In this document: in pieces, positions 1-9,852 of the stretch | Layout of the letters: each line of letters opens with the position of its first letter | How positions within the stretch are numbered: position 1 is the first letter of the stretch | Assembly (NCBI RefSeq): GCF_019392195.1 | Contig: NZ_JAHXKI010000002.1 | Span: forward strand, 2,046,001-2,110,000 | Source: Marinobacter sp. F4206 | GTDB lineage: Bacteria; Pseudomonadota; Gammaproteobacteria; Pseudomonadales; Oleiphilaceae | DNA length: 64,000 nucleotides | Direction of reading: 5' to 3' | Program-made: the position numbers and the translations under genes | The notes under the pieces: generated by a model | The model's input: the letters and a program-made list of their open reading frames with translations, nothing else | Database searches by the model: none | What the model was told of the DNA's origin: nothing

Positions 1-454
1 CGATATCGTCACCCGACTGGAAACCATTAGCCGCGGTGGTCCCCAAAACCGGCTGACGGCGACTCTGGTCTACATGCAGCGTTCCGATCATGGTCAGCAG
101 CGGCCAGTGGTGAGTCGTTTGCTGCCGCTGCCCCGGTCTCTGGTCTCGGAGCTTTCTGCAGGACCGTGGGTATCCCGGTCGCTACCCATTCACACTCTGC
201 CATCGGATCGGGTGTTTGCCGCCCTGTTACGCAGCCATATTTTTGCCAGTGTCTTCCGGGCCTCGGCGGAGGCCATTGTGACTGAAAACGCGGCCCGCTT
301 GGCGCGTATGCAGCAGGCAGAACGGTCCGTGGATGACCAGCTGGAGCAGGTGAAAGGGCAGATGCGATCCGTCCGCCAGGAAGAAATTACCACCGAGCTG
401 CTGGATGTCATCATTGGTTTTGAAGCCCTGAAGGGCAAGGAGCGGCGGTCATGA
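1..454 (+). CDS. atpG: F-type ATP synthase gamma subunit, C-terminal part (probably N-ATPase type)
   Basis: The gene enters from the left edge in the frame that starts at base 2; only about 150 C-terminal residues are present. The product would be the central rotor stalk that couples proton or sodium flow to ATP synthesis or hydrolysis. The end of the protein has the long C-terminal helix typical of gamma: a TENAARLARM segment, then VRQEEITTELLDVI before the stop. This parallels the family ending RQAAITQEL..EIVGGA. The divergent ITTELLDVI..FEAL ending and the lack of an epsilon gene after it suggest the N-ATPase operon, in which atpG is the last gene. The beta, epsilon and membrane subunits that would prove this lie outside the window. 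Confidence 0.75.
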   Translation, partial: DIVTRLETISRGGPQNRLTATLVYMQRSDHGQQRPVVSRLLPLPRSLVSELSAGPWVSRSLPIHTLPSDRVFAALLRSHIFASVFRASAEAIVTENAARLARMQQAERSVDDQLEQVKGQMRSVRQEEITTELLDVIIGFEALKGKERRS

Positions 455-571
455 ACCATGAGGTGTTGGACTCATTGGCGCCATGGGCATTGATGTCCGG
501 TGCAGTGAGGTTTTAAATATACCCTAAAGATATTTGTATATATCAAATGGAAATTAAGGTGGGCATTCACA

Positions 572-1642
572 ATGGCTAGGATTTTCCTGATCACCGCAAT
601 CGGCTGGCTGCTGATGTCGACGGCCCTGGCCCAGGATTCGGCGGAGGACCGGGTGGTATCGACCCCGGTGCTGACACAGACGCTGGAGGAGAGAATCCAG
701 CTTGATGGGGTGATCGAAGCGGTGCAGCAAAGCACCGTATCCGCTCAGACCAGTGGAACCGTTGAGGCGCTGCCGTTCGATGTTGACGATTCGGTGGCGG
801 CCGGTGACCTGATCGTCCAGCTGGAGGATAGCGAACAGCAGGCGCGCCTTCGTCAGGCCCGGGCGGTGCTGAATGAGGCCCGGGCCGGGGCAGACGATGC
901 ACAGCAGACTTTCGAACGCATCTCTGCCATCCGGGAACGGGGGCTGGTATCGCGACAGGAATTTGATCGGGCCCGGAATAACCTGGCGGGCGCCCGGGCG
1001 CGGGTTGAGCGGGCCCAGGCGGGTGTTGCCGAGGCGGAAGAACAACTGGGTTACACCCGCATCGTGGCACCCTATGGCGGTATTCTGACCGAGCGCCACG
1101 TGGAAATCGGTGAATCGGTGAATCCCGGTCAGCCGTTGCTGAGTGGGCTTTCCCTGGAGCAGCTGCGGGTGGTGGTGGACCTGCCCCAGAAATACGCCGA
1201 CCTGGCCCGTTCCCGGCGTCAGGCCACCGTGACCCTGGCGGATGGCCGGGTGCTGGCAACCCGCGAAATGACCTTCTACCCCTACGCCGATCCGGCCACT
1301 CACACCTTCCGGTTGCGGATGCGGCTGAATGAGCCCGATGGCTTACTGTTTCCGGGCATGCTGGTCAAGGTGGGTGTCCCGGTCGGCGCCCGTGAGTCGC
1401 TGTGGGTGCCGGCCAGCAGCCTGATCCAGCGCAGCGAACTGAGGGCTGTGTTCATTCTTGATGACCAGGATCGCCCCCGTCTGCGTCAGGTACGGACCGG
1501 TGTCCGTGACGGCGATCGTCTGGAAATCCTTGCCGGTGTGGATGAGGGCGAACGCGTGGTGGTGAACCCAGCGGCACTGGTAGGCAGTGATCGCCTGAAT
1601 CAACCTGAGTCAGCGCAAACCGGCGGGGAGGAGAGCCGGTGA
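572..1642 (+). CDS. RND efflux pump periplasmic adaptor (membrane fusion protein, HlyD/AcrA family)
   Basis: This 356-residue protein begins with a cleavable signal peptide (about residues 1-21, ending TALAQ). A biotinyl-lipoyl-like half around residues 60-90 is followed by a coiled-coil hairpin rich in Ala, Arg and Glu (about 90-150). The second lipoyl half contains YTRIVAPYGGIL, and beta-barrel domains follow. It would link an inner-membrane RND permease to an outer-membrane channel. The ATG has an AAGGTGG ribosome site about ten bases upstream. Its stop overlaps the GTG start of the permease by four bases, so the two are translationally coupled. No TolC-like gene is nearby. The substrate cannot be told from sequence. 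Confidence 0.9.
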   Translation: MARIFLITAIGWLLMSTALAQDSAEDRVVSTPVLTQTLEERIQLDGVIEAVQQSTVSAQTSGTVEALPFDVDDSVAAGDLIVQLEDSEQQARLRQARAVLNEARAGADDAQQTFERISAIRERGLVSRQEFDRARNNLAGARARVERAQAGVAEAEEQLGYTRIVAPYGGILTERHVEIGESVNPGQPLLSGLSLEQLRVVVDLPQKYADLARSRRQATVTLADGRVLATREMTFYPYADPATHTFRLRMRLNEPDGLLFPGMLVKVGVPVGARESLWVPASSLIQRSELRAVFILDDQDRPRLRQVRTGVRDGDRLEILAGVDEGERVVVNPAALVGSDRLNQPESAQTGGEESR

Positions 1643-4600
1643 GCGAGGAACTGCCGAAGGTCGGGCCTTCCGGAGCCATTGCCCGGGTTTTTCAGGATAA
1701 CAAGCTGACACCTCTGCTGGCCGTGCTGGCCATCGTGCTCGGTGTGCTGGCGGTGATCGTGACACCGAAGGAAGAGGAGCCCCAGATTGACGTCACCATG
1801 GCCGATATCATGGTGGGCTTTCCCGGCGCCAGTGCCCGGGAGGTGGAAAGCGCCATTGCCACGCCCGCCGAACAGGTGATGAGCGAGATCCAGGGCGTTG
1901 AGCATGTTTACTCCGTCGCTCGCCAGGGGCAGGCGGTGATCACCGTTGAGTTTGACGTGGGCGTGGTCCGGCAGGAGGCCCTGGTGCGCCTGTACAACCA
2001 GGTATATTCCAACCAGGACTGGTTGCCGGCGAATCTGGGGGCGACACAGCCGGTGGTCAAGCCCAAGGGCATCGACGATGTGCCGGTGATGACCCTGACC
2101 CTGTACGACCCGGTCAACGGCCACACGGGCGAGGAGCTTACCCGGCTGGCCCACATGCTGGAAGTGGCCCTGAAGCGGGTGCCGGGCACCCGCGATATCT
2201 ACACCGTGGGCGGTGTTCCCGACCGGGTCGATGTCCGGTTTGACCCGGCCCTGCTTGCCGGTTTCGGGCTCACCATTGGCGATATCCGGAACGCCCTGCA
2301 AGCGGCCAATGCCAGCAGCCAGGAGTCCCGTGTCACCCGCAACAACCTGTCGATACCGGTGCAGGTGGGCACCCTGCTCGAGTCGGTGGAGGACGTCCGC
2401 CGATTGGTGGTCGGCATGCACAATGGCGCGGCCGTGCATCTGGAGGATGTGGCCGAGGTTCGCCGGGGCGGCACCGTGGTGGATCAGAGCGTGATGACCG
2501 GCTTTGGCCCCGGAACCCGGTCCGGTACCGCCGGGAAACCCGGTGAGGTCTTCCCGGCGGTGACCCTCGCGGTGGCCAAGAAGCCCGGCGAAAACGCCAT
2601 CGACATCACCACGGCGATCCAGGAACGGCTGGACATGCTTCGGAACCAGACCCTGCCGGCGGAGGTGGAAGTCCTGGTCACCCGGGATTATGGTGAGACC
2701 GCGTCCCAGAAAGCCCGCAAGCTGATTTCGGACCTGATTTCAGCCACCCTGGCCGTGATGGTTCTGGTGCTGGCGGCCATGGGCTGGCGCCAGGCGTTGA
2801 TCGTGGGTATTGCGGTTCTGATTACCCTGCTGCTGACGCTGGTGTTTTCCTGGGCCTGGGGCTTCACCCTCAACCGGGTCTCGCTGTTTGCGCTGATCTT
2901 CTCCATCGGCATCCTGGTCGATGATGGCATCGTCATCACCGAGAACATCAACCGGCGCATCCAGAACTCGCGCCGGGCGGTGAAGGATATTATTCCGGTG
3001 GCGGTGGATGAAGTGGGTACCCCCACCATCATGGCCAGCCTCACTATCATGGCGGCGCTGCTCCCGATGGCCTTTGTCAGTGGCCTGATGGGGCCCTATA
3101 TGAGCCCGATTCCGATCAACGCCTCGGCCGGCATGGTGATTTCCCAGGTCGTGGCCTTCGTAGTGGCGCCCTGGCTGGCCTTCCGGCTGCTGCGGCACAA
3201 GCAGGGGCAGGCCGCGCGCGAGGCGGCTGAAGCTTCCAGTTCCGCCGATGGCGTGAGCCCCGTGTCCCTGAAAATTTTCCGGACCCTGCTGTCGCCATTC
3301 CTCGGCGATCATCACTGGCGGCGCCGGTTGCTGGCATTGGGGGTGGTGCTGCTGACCGGAGCGGCGGCCTCGCTGCCGGTGTTCCAGATGGTGATCCTGA
3401 AGATGCTGCCCTTCGACAACAAATCCGAAGTGCAGGTTGTGGTGGATATGCCCGAGCGCACGCCCATGGAGAAAACCCAGCAGGTTCTGCTGGAAATGGG
3501 GCATTACCTGGAGACGGTGGACGAGGTGGCCAACTGGCAGGCCTATGCCGGGACCGCGTCCCCGATCAACTTCAACGGGCTGGTGCGCCAGTACTACCTG
3601 CGGGGCGAGCCCTACCATGGGGATCTCCAGGTGAACCTGGTCGCCGAGGAGAGCCGGGAGCGGCAATCCCACGCGATTGCCCAGTCGCTGCGGGGGCCCT
3701 TGACGGACATCGGTGACCGTCACGGCGCCGAAGTGAAGATTGTTGAGGTGCCGCCCGGCCCGCCGGTACTGTCGCCGGTGGTGGCGGAAATCTATGCCGT
3801 GGATAACGAGCGACGGGCCGAGTTGGCGACCCGGGTGGCCGAAGGCATGACCGGCGTGCAGGGGCTGGTCGATATCGACACCACCCTCGAAGCCCCGACC
3901 CGGCAGTGGGAGGTGGTGATTGACCGGCCCCGTGCTGCTCGTCTCGGGGTGTCCCAGGCCCAGGTTGTCGGCGCCCTGCAGACGGTGCTGGGCGGCCGGG
4001 GGGTCAGTTTCCTGCACGACGATCACGCCAAGTACCCGGTGCCGATCCGGATCATCCTGGGGGAGGGCGACAAGGCCCAGCCTTCGGCACTGCTGTCGGT
4101 GAAAGTCCGCAGTCGCGGTGGCGAGCTGGTGCCCCTGGCCAGTATCGCCGAGGTCCGCGAAGCGGACTGGATGGGGGCAATCTATCACAAGGACCTGCTG
4201 CCGGTGACGTATGTGACCGCGGACATGGCGGGTGAAATCGATTCGCCGCTGTATGGCATGTTCGCCATGGTGGACCGGCTGGAGCAGGACCCGACTGCCC
4301 CGGAACAGTATTTCATCAACCAGCCCCCCTTGCCGGAGAAGGGCACCCTGAAATGGGACGGTGAATGGCAGATTACTTACGAGACTTTCCGGGATATGGG
4401 CGCGGCCTACAGTGTCGGGGTGTTCATGATCTTCGTGCTGCTGGTAGCCCAGTTTCGGTCCTACGTGTTGCCACTGGTGGTCATGGCGCCCATCCCCCTG
4501 ACCCTGATTGGCATTCTGCCCGGGCACGGACTGCTGGGCCGGGAGTTCACCGCCACCAGTATGATCGGCATGATCGCCCTGGCCGGCATCATCGTGCGCA

Positions 4601-4869
4601 ACTCCATTTTGCTGGTGGTGTTTATCCGGCAGTTGCTGGAGGAGGGGGTCGAGCTGGACGAGGCCGTGGTGCTGGCCGGGGCCGTTCGGATCAAGCCCAT
4701 CGCCCTGACCGCGATCTCGGCCGTGGTCGGAGCCTACTTCATCCTGAACGACCCGATTTTCAATGGCCTGGCGATTTCGCTGGTCTTCGGTTTGGCGATG
4801 TCGACCCTGATGACGGTGGTTGTGGTACCGCTGCTGTACTACACGCTGGCACGCTGTAACTGGCTGTAA
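1639..4869 (+). CDS. RND efflux transporter permease subunit (AcrB/HAE1-like)
   Basis: At 1076 residues this has the normal length for a hydrophobe/amphiphile RND permease. It has an N-terminal transmembrane helix (about 25-45), a large porter domain starting with VTMADIMVGFPGASAREVE, a block of helices around residues 365-520, a second periplasmic porter repeat, and a last helix block from about 920. The helix-4 region carries the family motif SIGILVDDGIVITEN, whose Asp pair is the usual proton relay. It starts at GTG inside the adaptor stop codon. The stop codon lies inside a run of ten-base direct repeats, so the last residues (CNWL) are repeat-encoded. Substrate unknown. Confidence 0.92.
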   Translation: MSEELPKVGPSGAIARVFQDNKLTPLLAVLAIVLGVLAVIVTPKEEEPQIDVTMADIMVGFPGASAREVESAIATPAEQVMSEIQGVEHVYSVARQGQAVITVEFDVGVVRQEALVRLYNQVYSNQDWLPANLGATQPVVKPKGIDDVPVMTLTLYDPVNGHTGEELTRLAHMLEVALKRVPGTRDIYTVGGVPDRVDVRFDPALLAGFGLTIGDIRNALQAANASSQESRVTRNNLSIPVQVGTLLESVEDVRRLVVGMHNGAAVHLEDVAEVRRGGTVVDQSVMTGFGPGTRSGTAGKPGEVFPAVTLAVAKKPGENAIDITTAIQERLDMLRNQTLPAEVEVLVTRDYGETASQKARKLISDLISATLAVMVLVLAAMGWRQALIVGIAVLITLLLTLVFSWAWGFTLNRVSLFALIFSIGILVDDGIVITENINRRIQNSRRAVKDIIPVAVDEVGTPTIMASLTIMAALLPMAFVSGLMGPYMSPIPINASAGMVISQVVAFVVAPWLAFRLLRHKQGQAAREAAEASSSADGVSPVSLKIFRTLLSPFLGDHHWRRRLLALGVVLLTGAAASLPVFQMVILKMLPFDNKSEVQVVVDMPERTPMEKTQQVLLEMGHYLETVDEVANWQAYAGTASPINFNGLVRQYYLRGEPYHGDLQVNLVAEESRERQSHAIAQSLRGPLTDIGDRHGAEVKIVEVPPGPPVLSPVVAEIYAVDNERRAELATRVAEGMTGVQGLVDIDTTLEAPTRQWEVVIDRPRAARLGVSQAQVVGALQTVLGGRGVSFLHDDHAKYPVPIRIILGEGDKAQPSALLSVKVRSRGGELVPLASIAEVREADWMGAIYHKDLLPVTYVTADMAGEIDSPLYGMFAMVDRLEQDPTAPEQYFINQPPLPEKGTLKWDGEWQITYETFRDMGAAYSVGVFMIFVLLVAQFRSYVLPLVVMAPIPLTLIGILPGHGLLGREFTATSMIGMIALAGIIVRNSILLVVFIRQLLEEGVELDEAVVLAGAVRIKPIALTAISAVVGAYFILNDPIFNGLAISLVFGLAMSTLMTVVVVPLLYYTLARCNWL

Positions 4870-4890
4870 CTGGCTGTAACTGGCTGTAAC
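4851..4890. repeat. Ten-base tandem repeat across the permease stop codon
   Basis: Three perfect copies of TGGCTGTAAC at 4861-4890 follow one copy that differs only in its first two bases (ACGCTGTAAC, 4851-4860). The permease stop TAA is in the first perfect copy. The unit length is not a multiple of three, but each copy brings a stop in the same register relative to itself, so slippage would change only a few C-terminal residues. Confidence 0.9.
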
Positions 4891-4915
4891 CAAGGCGTTA
4901 TGCTAGCGGTCCGGG

Positions 4916-5365
4916 CTAGCGGGTGGGCCAGTAGCGCTGCATTTCCACGAACAGGAACGAGGCGCTCCAGGTGATCAGTACCAGACCGGTCAGTGCTTCA
5001 ATGCCGGTAAGGTGGCGAAGGTGGCCCAAAGCGTCGATGTCGCCGTAACCGAGGGTGGTGAAGGTGGTGAACGAGAAGTACGCACAGTCCAGCAGGCTGC
5101 CGCTGAAATTGCCGACCAGTTCGCCCCAGCCCTCACCATGGTGCAGGAAGTAGTAGGCTACGGCGAAGATCCAGACCTGGACGGTGTGCGCCACGAGGAT
5201 GCCGAAAACGGCGACAATTATCCGGAAGTGATGGCTCTGGCGCATGCTGGAGAGCAGTCCGCTCAGTCGGATCAGCGATTCATGGTGGATAAGTACGACC
5301 GCGGCCACAATGAGGGCGTTGAGGATGGTGACATTGATCAGGCCAACATGATCGAAAGCGGTCAA
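4916..5365 (-). CDS. Small potassium-channel-like membrane protein (Ion_trans_2 pore domain)
   Basis: This 149-residue protein has hydrophobic helices at about 9-27 and 48-73, a pore loop, and a last helix at about 121-141. The selectivity-filter sequence TLGYGD sits at residues 104-109, preceded by FSFTTFT as in two-helix potassium channels. There is no RCK/TrkA-N regulatory domain, so ligand gating is not evident. The start chosen is TTG with a GGAG site ten bases upstream. The gene lies alone on the minus strand between two RND operons on the plus strand, so it probably has its own promoter in 5366-5444. Ion selectivity is inferred from the filter only. Confidence 0.8.
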   Translation of the reverse strand: MTAFDHVGLINVTILNALIVAAVVLIHHESLIRLSGLLSSMRQSHHFRIIVAVFGILVAHTVQVWIFAVAYYFLHHGEGWGELVGNFSGSLLDCAYFSFTTFTTLGYGDIDALGHLRHLTGIEALTGLVLITWSASFLFVEMQRYWPTR

Positions 5366-5444
5366 CTGTGGTTTACTCCGGTTGTGTAGTAGATTTACGC
5401 CCTAGACAGGACGGGTTCCATTTACCTTAGCTGGCCATGAAGCA

Positions 5445-6686
5445 ATGTCCAAACGACTCTTTCCACTGATTATTCTTGCCATTGGCATCCTCGGTTTCCT
5501 GGTTCTCAAGATGACTCGTCCGGAGCCGGCGGAAGTGAGTGCCACCGAACGCAGCTGGCGGGTAACTGTGCAGACCATTGAGCCTGGCACCCACACGCCC
5601 CTGCTACCACTCTATGGCCAGGTGGTGGCGCCGGAGCAGCTGACGGTCACGGCGACGTTGGCGGGTCGCATCGAGGCGCGACCGGTGTCGGAAGGGGAAC
5701 GGGTCCTGGCGGGGGCGTTGCTGGTCGCCCTGGACGATGCCGACATCGGGCCGGTGGTGGACCAGGCTGAAGCCCAGGTGGCGGATCTTCAGGCGCAGCT
5801 GCGAGCCGAGGACGTGCGCTACCGTAACGACCAGTCCGCCATCCGCAGTGAACGGGCCATCCGGGACAATGCCGGCCGCCAGCTGGAGCGCACCGAATCG
5901 CTGCTGACCCGTAACCTGGCCTCGCGGGAAGATCTTGAAGCAGCCTCCGATGCCCTGGCCCGGGCCGAGCTGACGGTCAGCGTGCGCCAGCGCGCCATTG
6001 AGGAACACCCGGCTCGCCTGCAGAGCCTGGAAGCGAAACTGGCCCAGGCCGAAGCCAATCTGGAAACCACACGGCGCGATGCCCGGCGGGCGCGCCTGGA
6101 GGCGCCCTTTGACGGTGTGGTGACCGACGTGCAGGTGGCCCCCGGGGATCAGGTGGCCCGTAATGAGCCATTATTGTCGCTGTATCCCGAGCGCGGGCTG
6201 GAATTGAGAGCACGGGTACCGGCTCTGTTCCGGGCAGAATTGCTGGCGGCCCTGGACCGGGGCGAGAACCTGATCGCCCGCAGTGAAAACGATGGCCATC
6301 GATTCGAGCTGTCCCGGTTTGCCGGTACCGCCGATCCAGCAGGCACCGAAGCCATCCTCACTCTGTCGGGCGCCGCTGAGGGCCTTCGCCCGGGCGAATT
6401 GCTGCCGGTCCTCCTGGAGCGGCCGGAGCGCGACCAGACCGTCGCCATTCCCTTCAGCGCCCTGTACGGCGCCAACGCCGTCTACCTGATGAACCGCGAT
6501 AACCGTATGGAACGGGTGACGGTCCGGCGTATCGGTGAAGCCCGGGCCGACAACGGCGAGCGCTGGCTGGTGGTTGCCGGGGATGCCCTGGAACCCGGCG
6601 CACGCCTGATCACCACCCACCTCCCCAACGCGGTGACCGGCCTGAAAGTGGAGCTGGCGGAGAGTCCCGGGGAACCCTCGTCATGA
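5445..6686 (+). CDS. RND efflux periplasmic adaptor (HlyD-like membrane fusion protein)
   Basis: This 413-residue protein has an uncleaved N-terminal membrane anchor (about residues 5-22). A first lipoyl half (LAGRIEARPVSEGERV) comes next, then a long coiled-coil hairpin of about 110 residues (roughly 105-215). The returning lipoyl half is LEAPFDGVVTDVQVAPGDQV, and beta-barrel and membrane-proximal domains follow. The hairpin is longer than in the first adaptor (572-1642), so it may reach a different outer-membrane partner. The stop overlaps the permease start by four bases (ATGA). It opens a run of five co-directional genes to 13902. Confidence 0.9.
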   Translation: MSKRLFPLIILAIGILGFLVLKMTRPEPAEVSATERSWRVTVQTIEPGTHTPLLPLYGQVVAPEQLTVTATLAGRIEARPVSEGERVLAGALLVALDDADIGPVVDQAEAQVADLQAQLRAEDVRYRNDQSAIRSERAIRDNAGRQLERTESLLTRNLASREDLEAASDALARAELTVSVRQRAIEEHPARLQSLEAKLAQAEANLETTRRDARRARLEAPFDGVVTDVQVAPGDQVARNEPLLSLYPERGLELRARVPALFRAELLAALDRGENLIARSENDGHRFELSRFAGTADPAGTEAILTLSGAAEGLRPGELLPVLLERPERDQTVAIPFSALYGANAVYLMNRDNRMERVTVRRIGEARADNGERWLVVAGDALEPGARLITTHLPNAVTGLKVELAESPGEPSS

Positions 6687-9600
6687 GACGCCGGAAGGGC
6701 ATAATCGGATTCTTCGTCCATCACCGGGTTGCGGCCAACCTGGTGATGCTGATGATGCTGCTCGGTGGCGCACTGGCCCTGACCCGGATGAACATCCAGT
6801 TTTTTCCCACCTTTGCCCTCGACGTGGTCAGTGTCCAGGTGGTCTGGAGCGGGGCTTCGGCCGAGGACGTCGAGCAGGGCATCACCAATCCGCTGGAGCA
6901 GCGGCTGCGCAGCATCGATGGTCTGAAAAAGATGACGTCGACCTCGGCCCAGGGCGTGTCCTCCATCACCCTGGAGTTTCATGAAGGCACCAATCCGATC
7001 CAGGCGCTCGACGATGTCGGCCAACAGGTGGACGAATTCACCAACCTGCCGGCCGACGCCGAGGAGCCCCAGGTCACCCGCGTCGAACGCTACGAGCCGG
7101 TGGCTCGGTTGCTGGTATACGGGGATGTGGCCCGGAGTGAACTTCGGGCCTTGAGTTACCGGTACGAAGACGAGCTGTTGGAGCGGGGCATCGACCGGGT
7201 GGCGATTACCGGTCTGCCGGAGCAGCAGATCAGTATCGACGTGCCCGTGGAACGCCTGGAAACCCTGGGCCTGTCCCTGGAACAGATTGCCGACCGCGTG
7301 GCCTCCATCTCCCGGGATCTGCCGGCGGGCATGATGGCCCAGCAGGACGCGACGCGGGAGTTGCGGGCGGTGGAGCAACGCCGTTCGCCTCAGGCGTTCG
7401 AGAGCGTTCCGGTACTCAGTGGTGACCGGATCCAGTTGCGGCTGGGGGATATTGCCATCATCCGTCAGGAGGCCCGGGACAACCAGGTCACCCTGACTCG
7501 GGATGGTCATCCGGCCGTGGAACTGCAGCTGCAGCGGGCCGAGAACGGAAACTCTCTGGCCGCCGCCGAGGTGCTGGACCAGTGGCTCAAAGAGACCCGG
7601 CCCACCCTGCCGCCGTCGCTGAAACTGGAGGTGTACGACCAGACCTGGCAGCTGCTGAACGATCGCATCTCGTTGCTGGTGACCAACGGTCTCGGTGGCC
7701 TGGTCCTGGTGGTGTGCCTGCTGTACCTGTTTCTGCCCGGGCGGGTGGCGCTCTGGGTGGCGATTGGCATTCCGACGGCGTTTCTGGCCTCCATGGCGGT
7801 GCTCTGGGGCATTGGCGGTTCCATCAACATGATCTCCCTGTTTGCGCTGATCATGGCGCTGGGGGTGATCGTCGACGACGCCATCGTGGTGGGCGAGGAT
7901 GCCGATGCCCATGCCCGGATGGGGGAGGAATCCATCTACGCCTCCGAGGGGGCGGCCAAGCGTATGGTGTGGCCGGTGCTGGCGTCGTCGTTGACCACGG
8001 TGGCGGCGTTCATGCCACTGCTGGTGGTGGGCGGCGTGATCGGCAATATCCTGGGGGACATCCCCACGGTGATGATCTGCGTCCTGGTGGCTTCACTGCT
8101 GGAGTGCTTTATTGTCCTGCCCGCGCACCTGCGTCATGCCTTCGTCGAGCGCCCCGGCAAGTCCCGGGCGCCCGAGGCGCGGGTGAATCCGGTCGGGCGT
8201 TTACGGGCGGGGTTTGAACGGCGCTTCGATCACTTCCGCCAGGGCACCTTCCGCCGGTTTTCCCTGCTCAGCCTGAAACACCGGGGCATGACTCTGGCCG
8301 GGGCATTGGCGTTGTCATTACTGACGGTCGGGCTGCTGGTTGGCGGCCGTCTCGGCTTCAACTTCTTCCCGACGCCGGAACCCTCGATCTTCTACGCCAA
8401 CGCCAGCTTCGTTGCCGGTACCGATCAGGGCACGGTGGACCGGTTCCTGGCGCAGATGCGCCAGACCCTGAACGACACCGAGGAGGCCCTCGGCGGCGAC
8501 CTGATCCTGCACGCTGTGACGACCCGGGGCGCCACCCTGGGTGCCGAGGGCCGATCCCGGAATGGCGACGAACTCGGGGCCATGATGATCGAACTGGTGC
8601 CGTCGGACCAGCGTTCGGTCCGCAACCCGGATTTCATCAACGAGTGGCGCAGTCGCCTGCGTCTGCCCGCCGGCCTCGATAACCTGAGTATTTCCGAGCG
8701 ACAAGCGGGGCCGCCCGGACGGGACGTCAACGTACGGCTGACCGGTAACGACGCCGAGAGCCTGAAGGCGGCGGCCGATGAGTTGTCCCAGTCGCTGGCA
8801 ACCCTGCCCGGGGTGCTTGACGTGGAAGACGATATGCCCTGGGGCCGGGAACAGCTGATCTATCAGGTCAGTGCCTACGGTGAGGCCCTCGGGCTGACCA
8901 CCGCGGAACTGGGCCGGCAGTTGCGGGCCGCGTTTGATGGCCGGATCGCCCAGATCTACCAGGACGGCCGGGATGAGGTCGAGGTTCGGGTGCAGTTGCC
9001 CCGCTACCAGCGGGAACGGCTCTCCACCCTGTCGCAGATGACGGTCCGGGTATCCGATGGCCGCTTTGTACCACTGTCGCAGGTCATGAACCTGGATCAC
9101 CGCCAGGGCTTCCAGGCGCTGCGGCATGCTGATGGCAAGCTGTCAGTCGAGGTTACATCCGGGCTCAATACCCGGGTCAGTACCACCGACCAGATTCTGG
9201 ACAGCCTGCAGGCCGAGGCACTGCCCGACATCGCCAGCCGGTTCAATGTCCGGTACAGCTTTGAGGGCCGGGCCGCCGACCAGCGGGAGACCCTGGCCGA
9301 TATGCGGACTGGGCTGATGATTGGTCTTGGCCTGATGTACGTGGTACTGGCCTGGGTGTTTGCGTCCTGGAGCCTGCCGCTGATCGTGATGGCCATCATT
9401 CCGTTTGCCCTGGTGGGTGCCCTGCTGGGGCATTGGCTGATGGGGCTTCAGCTCACCATTTTGTCCCTGTTCGGGTTGTTTGGCCTGTCGGGGATTGTGG
9501 TCAATAACGCGATTATTCTCGTAGCCTTCTATAACCAGCAACGGCAGAAAGGCCTGGGGATTACCGAGGCACTGAACGAGGCCGCCGTGCAGCGGGTCCG

Positions 9601-9838
9601 GGCGGTGTTGCTGACCTCCCTGACCACCATCGGAGGCCTGCTGCCACTGCTGTTCGAAACCTCGTTGCAGGCTCAGTTCCTGATCCCCATGGCGACGTCG
9701 ATCGCCTTCGGTCTGGGTCTGTCGACGCTGCTGGTCCTGCTGGTTATTCCGGTGCTGTTGTCATGGATGGAGCAGTTCCGGGAATGGCAGGCGCATCGTC
9801 ATGGCGAAACGGCAACGCCGCTCGGGGCGGAAGAATGA
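6683..9838 (+). CDS. RND efflux transporter permease subunit
   Basis: This 1051-residue inner-membrane antiporter starts with FFVHHRVAANLVMLMMLLGGAL as transmembrane helix 1. Two porter repeats and two six-helix blocks follow in the usual RND order. The motif MALGVIVDDAIVVGEDADAH (about 390-409) holds the proton-relay aspartates. The C-terminal half has GLSGIVVNNAIILV, the matching repeat of helix 10. It is coupled to the adaptor by a four-base overlap and is followed after 14 bases by an ABC ATPase gene. No outer-membrane factor gene is present. It differs clearly from the permease at 1639-4869, so this is not a recent tandem duplication. Confidence 0.92.
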   Translation: MRRRKGIIGFFVHHRVAANLVMLMMLLGGALALTRMNIQFFPTFALDVVSVQVVWSGASAEDVEQGITNPLEQRLRSIDGLKKMTSTSAQGVSSITLEFHEGTNPIQALDDVGQQVDEFTNLPADAEEPQVTRVERYEPVARLLVYGDVARSELRALSYRYEDELLERGIDRVAITGLPEQQISIDVPVERLETLGLSLEQIADRVASISRDLPAGMMAQQDATRELRAVEQRRSPQAFESVPVLSGDRIQLRLGDIAIIRQEARDNQVTLTRDGHPAVELQLQRAENGNSLAAAEVLDQWLKETRPTLPPSLKLEVYDQTWQLLNDRISLLVTNGLGGLVLVVCLLYLFLPGRVALWVAIGIPTAFLASMAVLWGIGGSINMISLFALIMALGVIVDDAIVVGEDADAHARMGEESIYASEGAAKRMVWPVLASSLTTVAAFMPLLVVGGVIGNILGDIPTVMICVLVASLLECFIVLPAHLRHAFVERPGKSRAPEARVNPVGRLRAGFERRFDHFRQGTFRRFSLLSLKHRGMTLAGALALSLLTVGLLVGGRLGFNFFPTPEPSIFYANASFVAGTDQGTVDRFLAQMRQTLNDTEEALGGDLILHAVTTRGATLGAEGRSRNGDELGAMMIELVPSDQRSVRNPDFINEWRSRLRLPAGLDNLSISERQAGPPGRDVNVRLTGNDAESLKAAADELSQSLATLPGVLDVEDDMPWGREQLIYQVSAYGEALGLTTAELGRQLRAAFDGRIAQIYQDGRDEVEVRVQLPRYQRERLSTLSQMTVRVSDGRFVPLSQVMNLDHRQGFQALRHADGKLSVEVTSGLNTRVSTTDQILDSLQAEALPDIASRFNVRYSFEGRAADQRETLADMRTGLMIGLGLMYVVLAWVFASWSLPLIVMAIIPFALVGALLGHWLMGLQLTILSLFGLFGLSGIVVNNAIILVAFYNQQRQKGLGITEALNEAAVQRVRAVLLTSLTTIGGLLPLLFETSLQAQFLIPMATSIAFGLGLSTLLVLLVIPVLLSWMEQFREWQAHRHGETATPLGAEE

Positions 9839-9852
9839 GGTCGGAATAACGC

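Noticed and set aside
2740..4893. Long antisense open frame opposite the first RND permease
   Set aside because: It mirrors the codon structure of the GC-rich sense gene and is rich in His, Gln and Gly without any domain.
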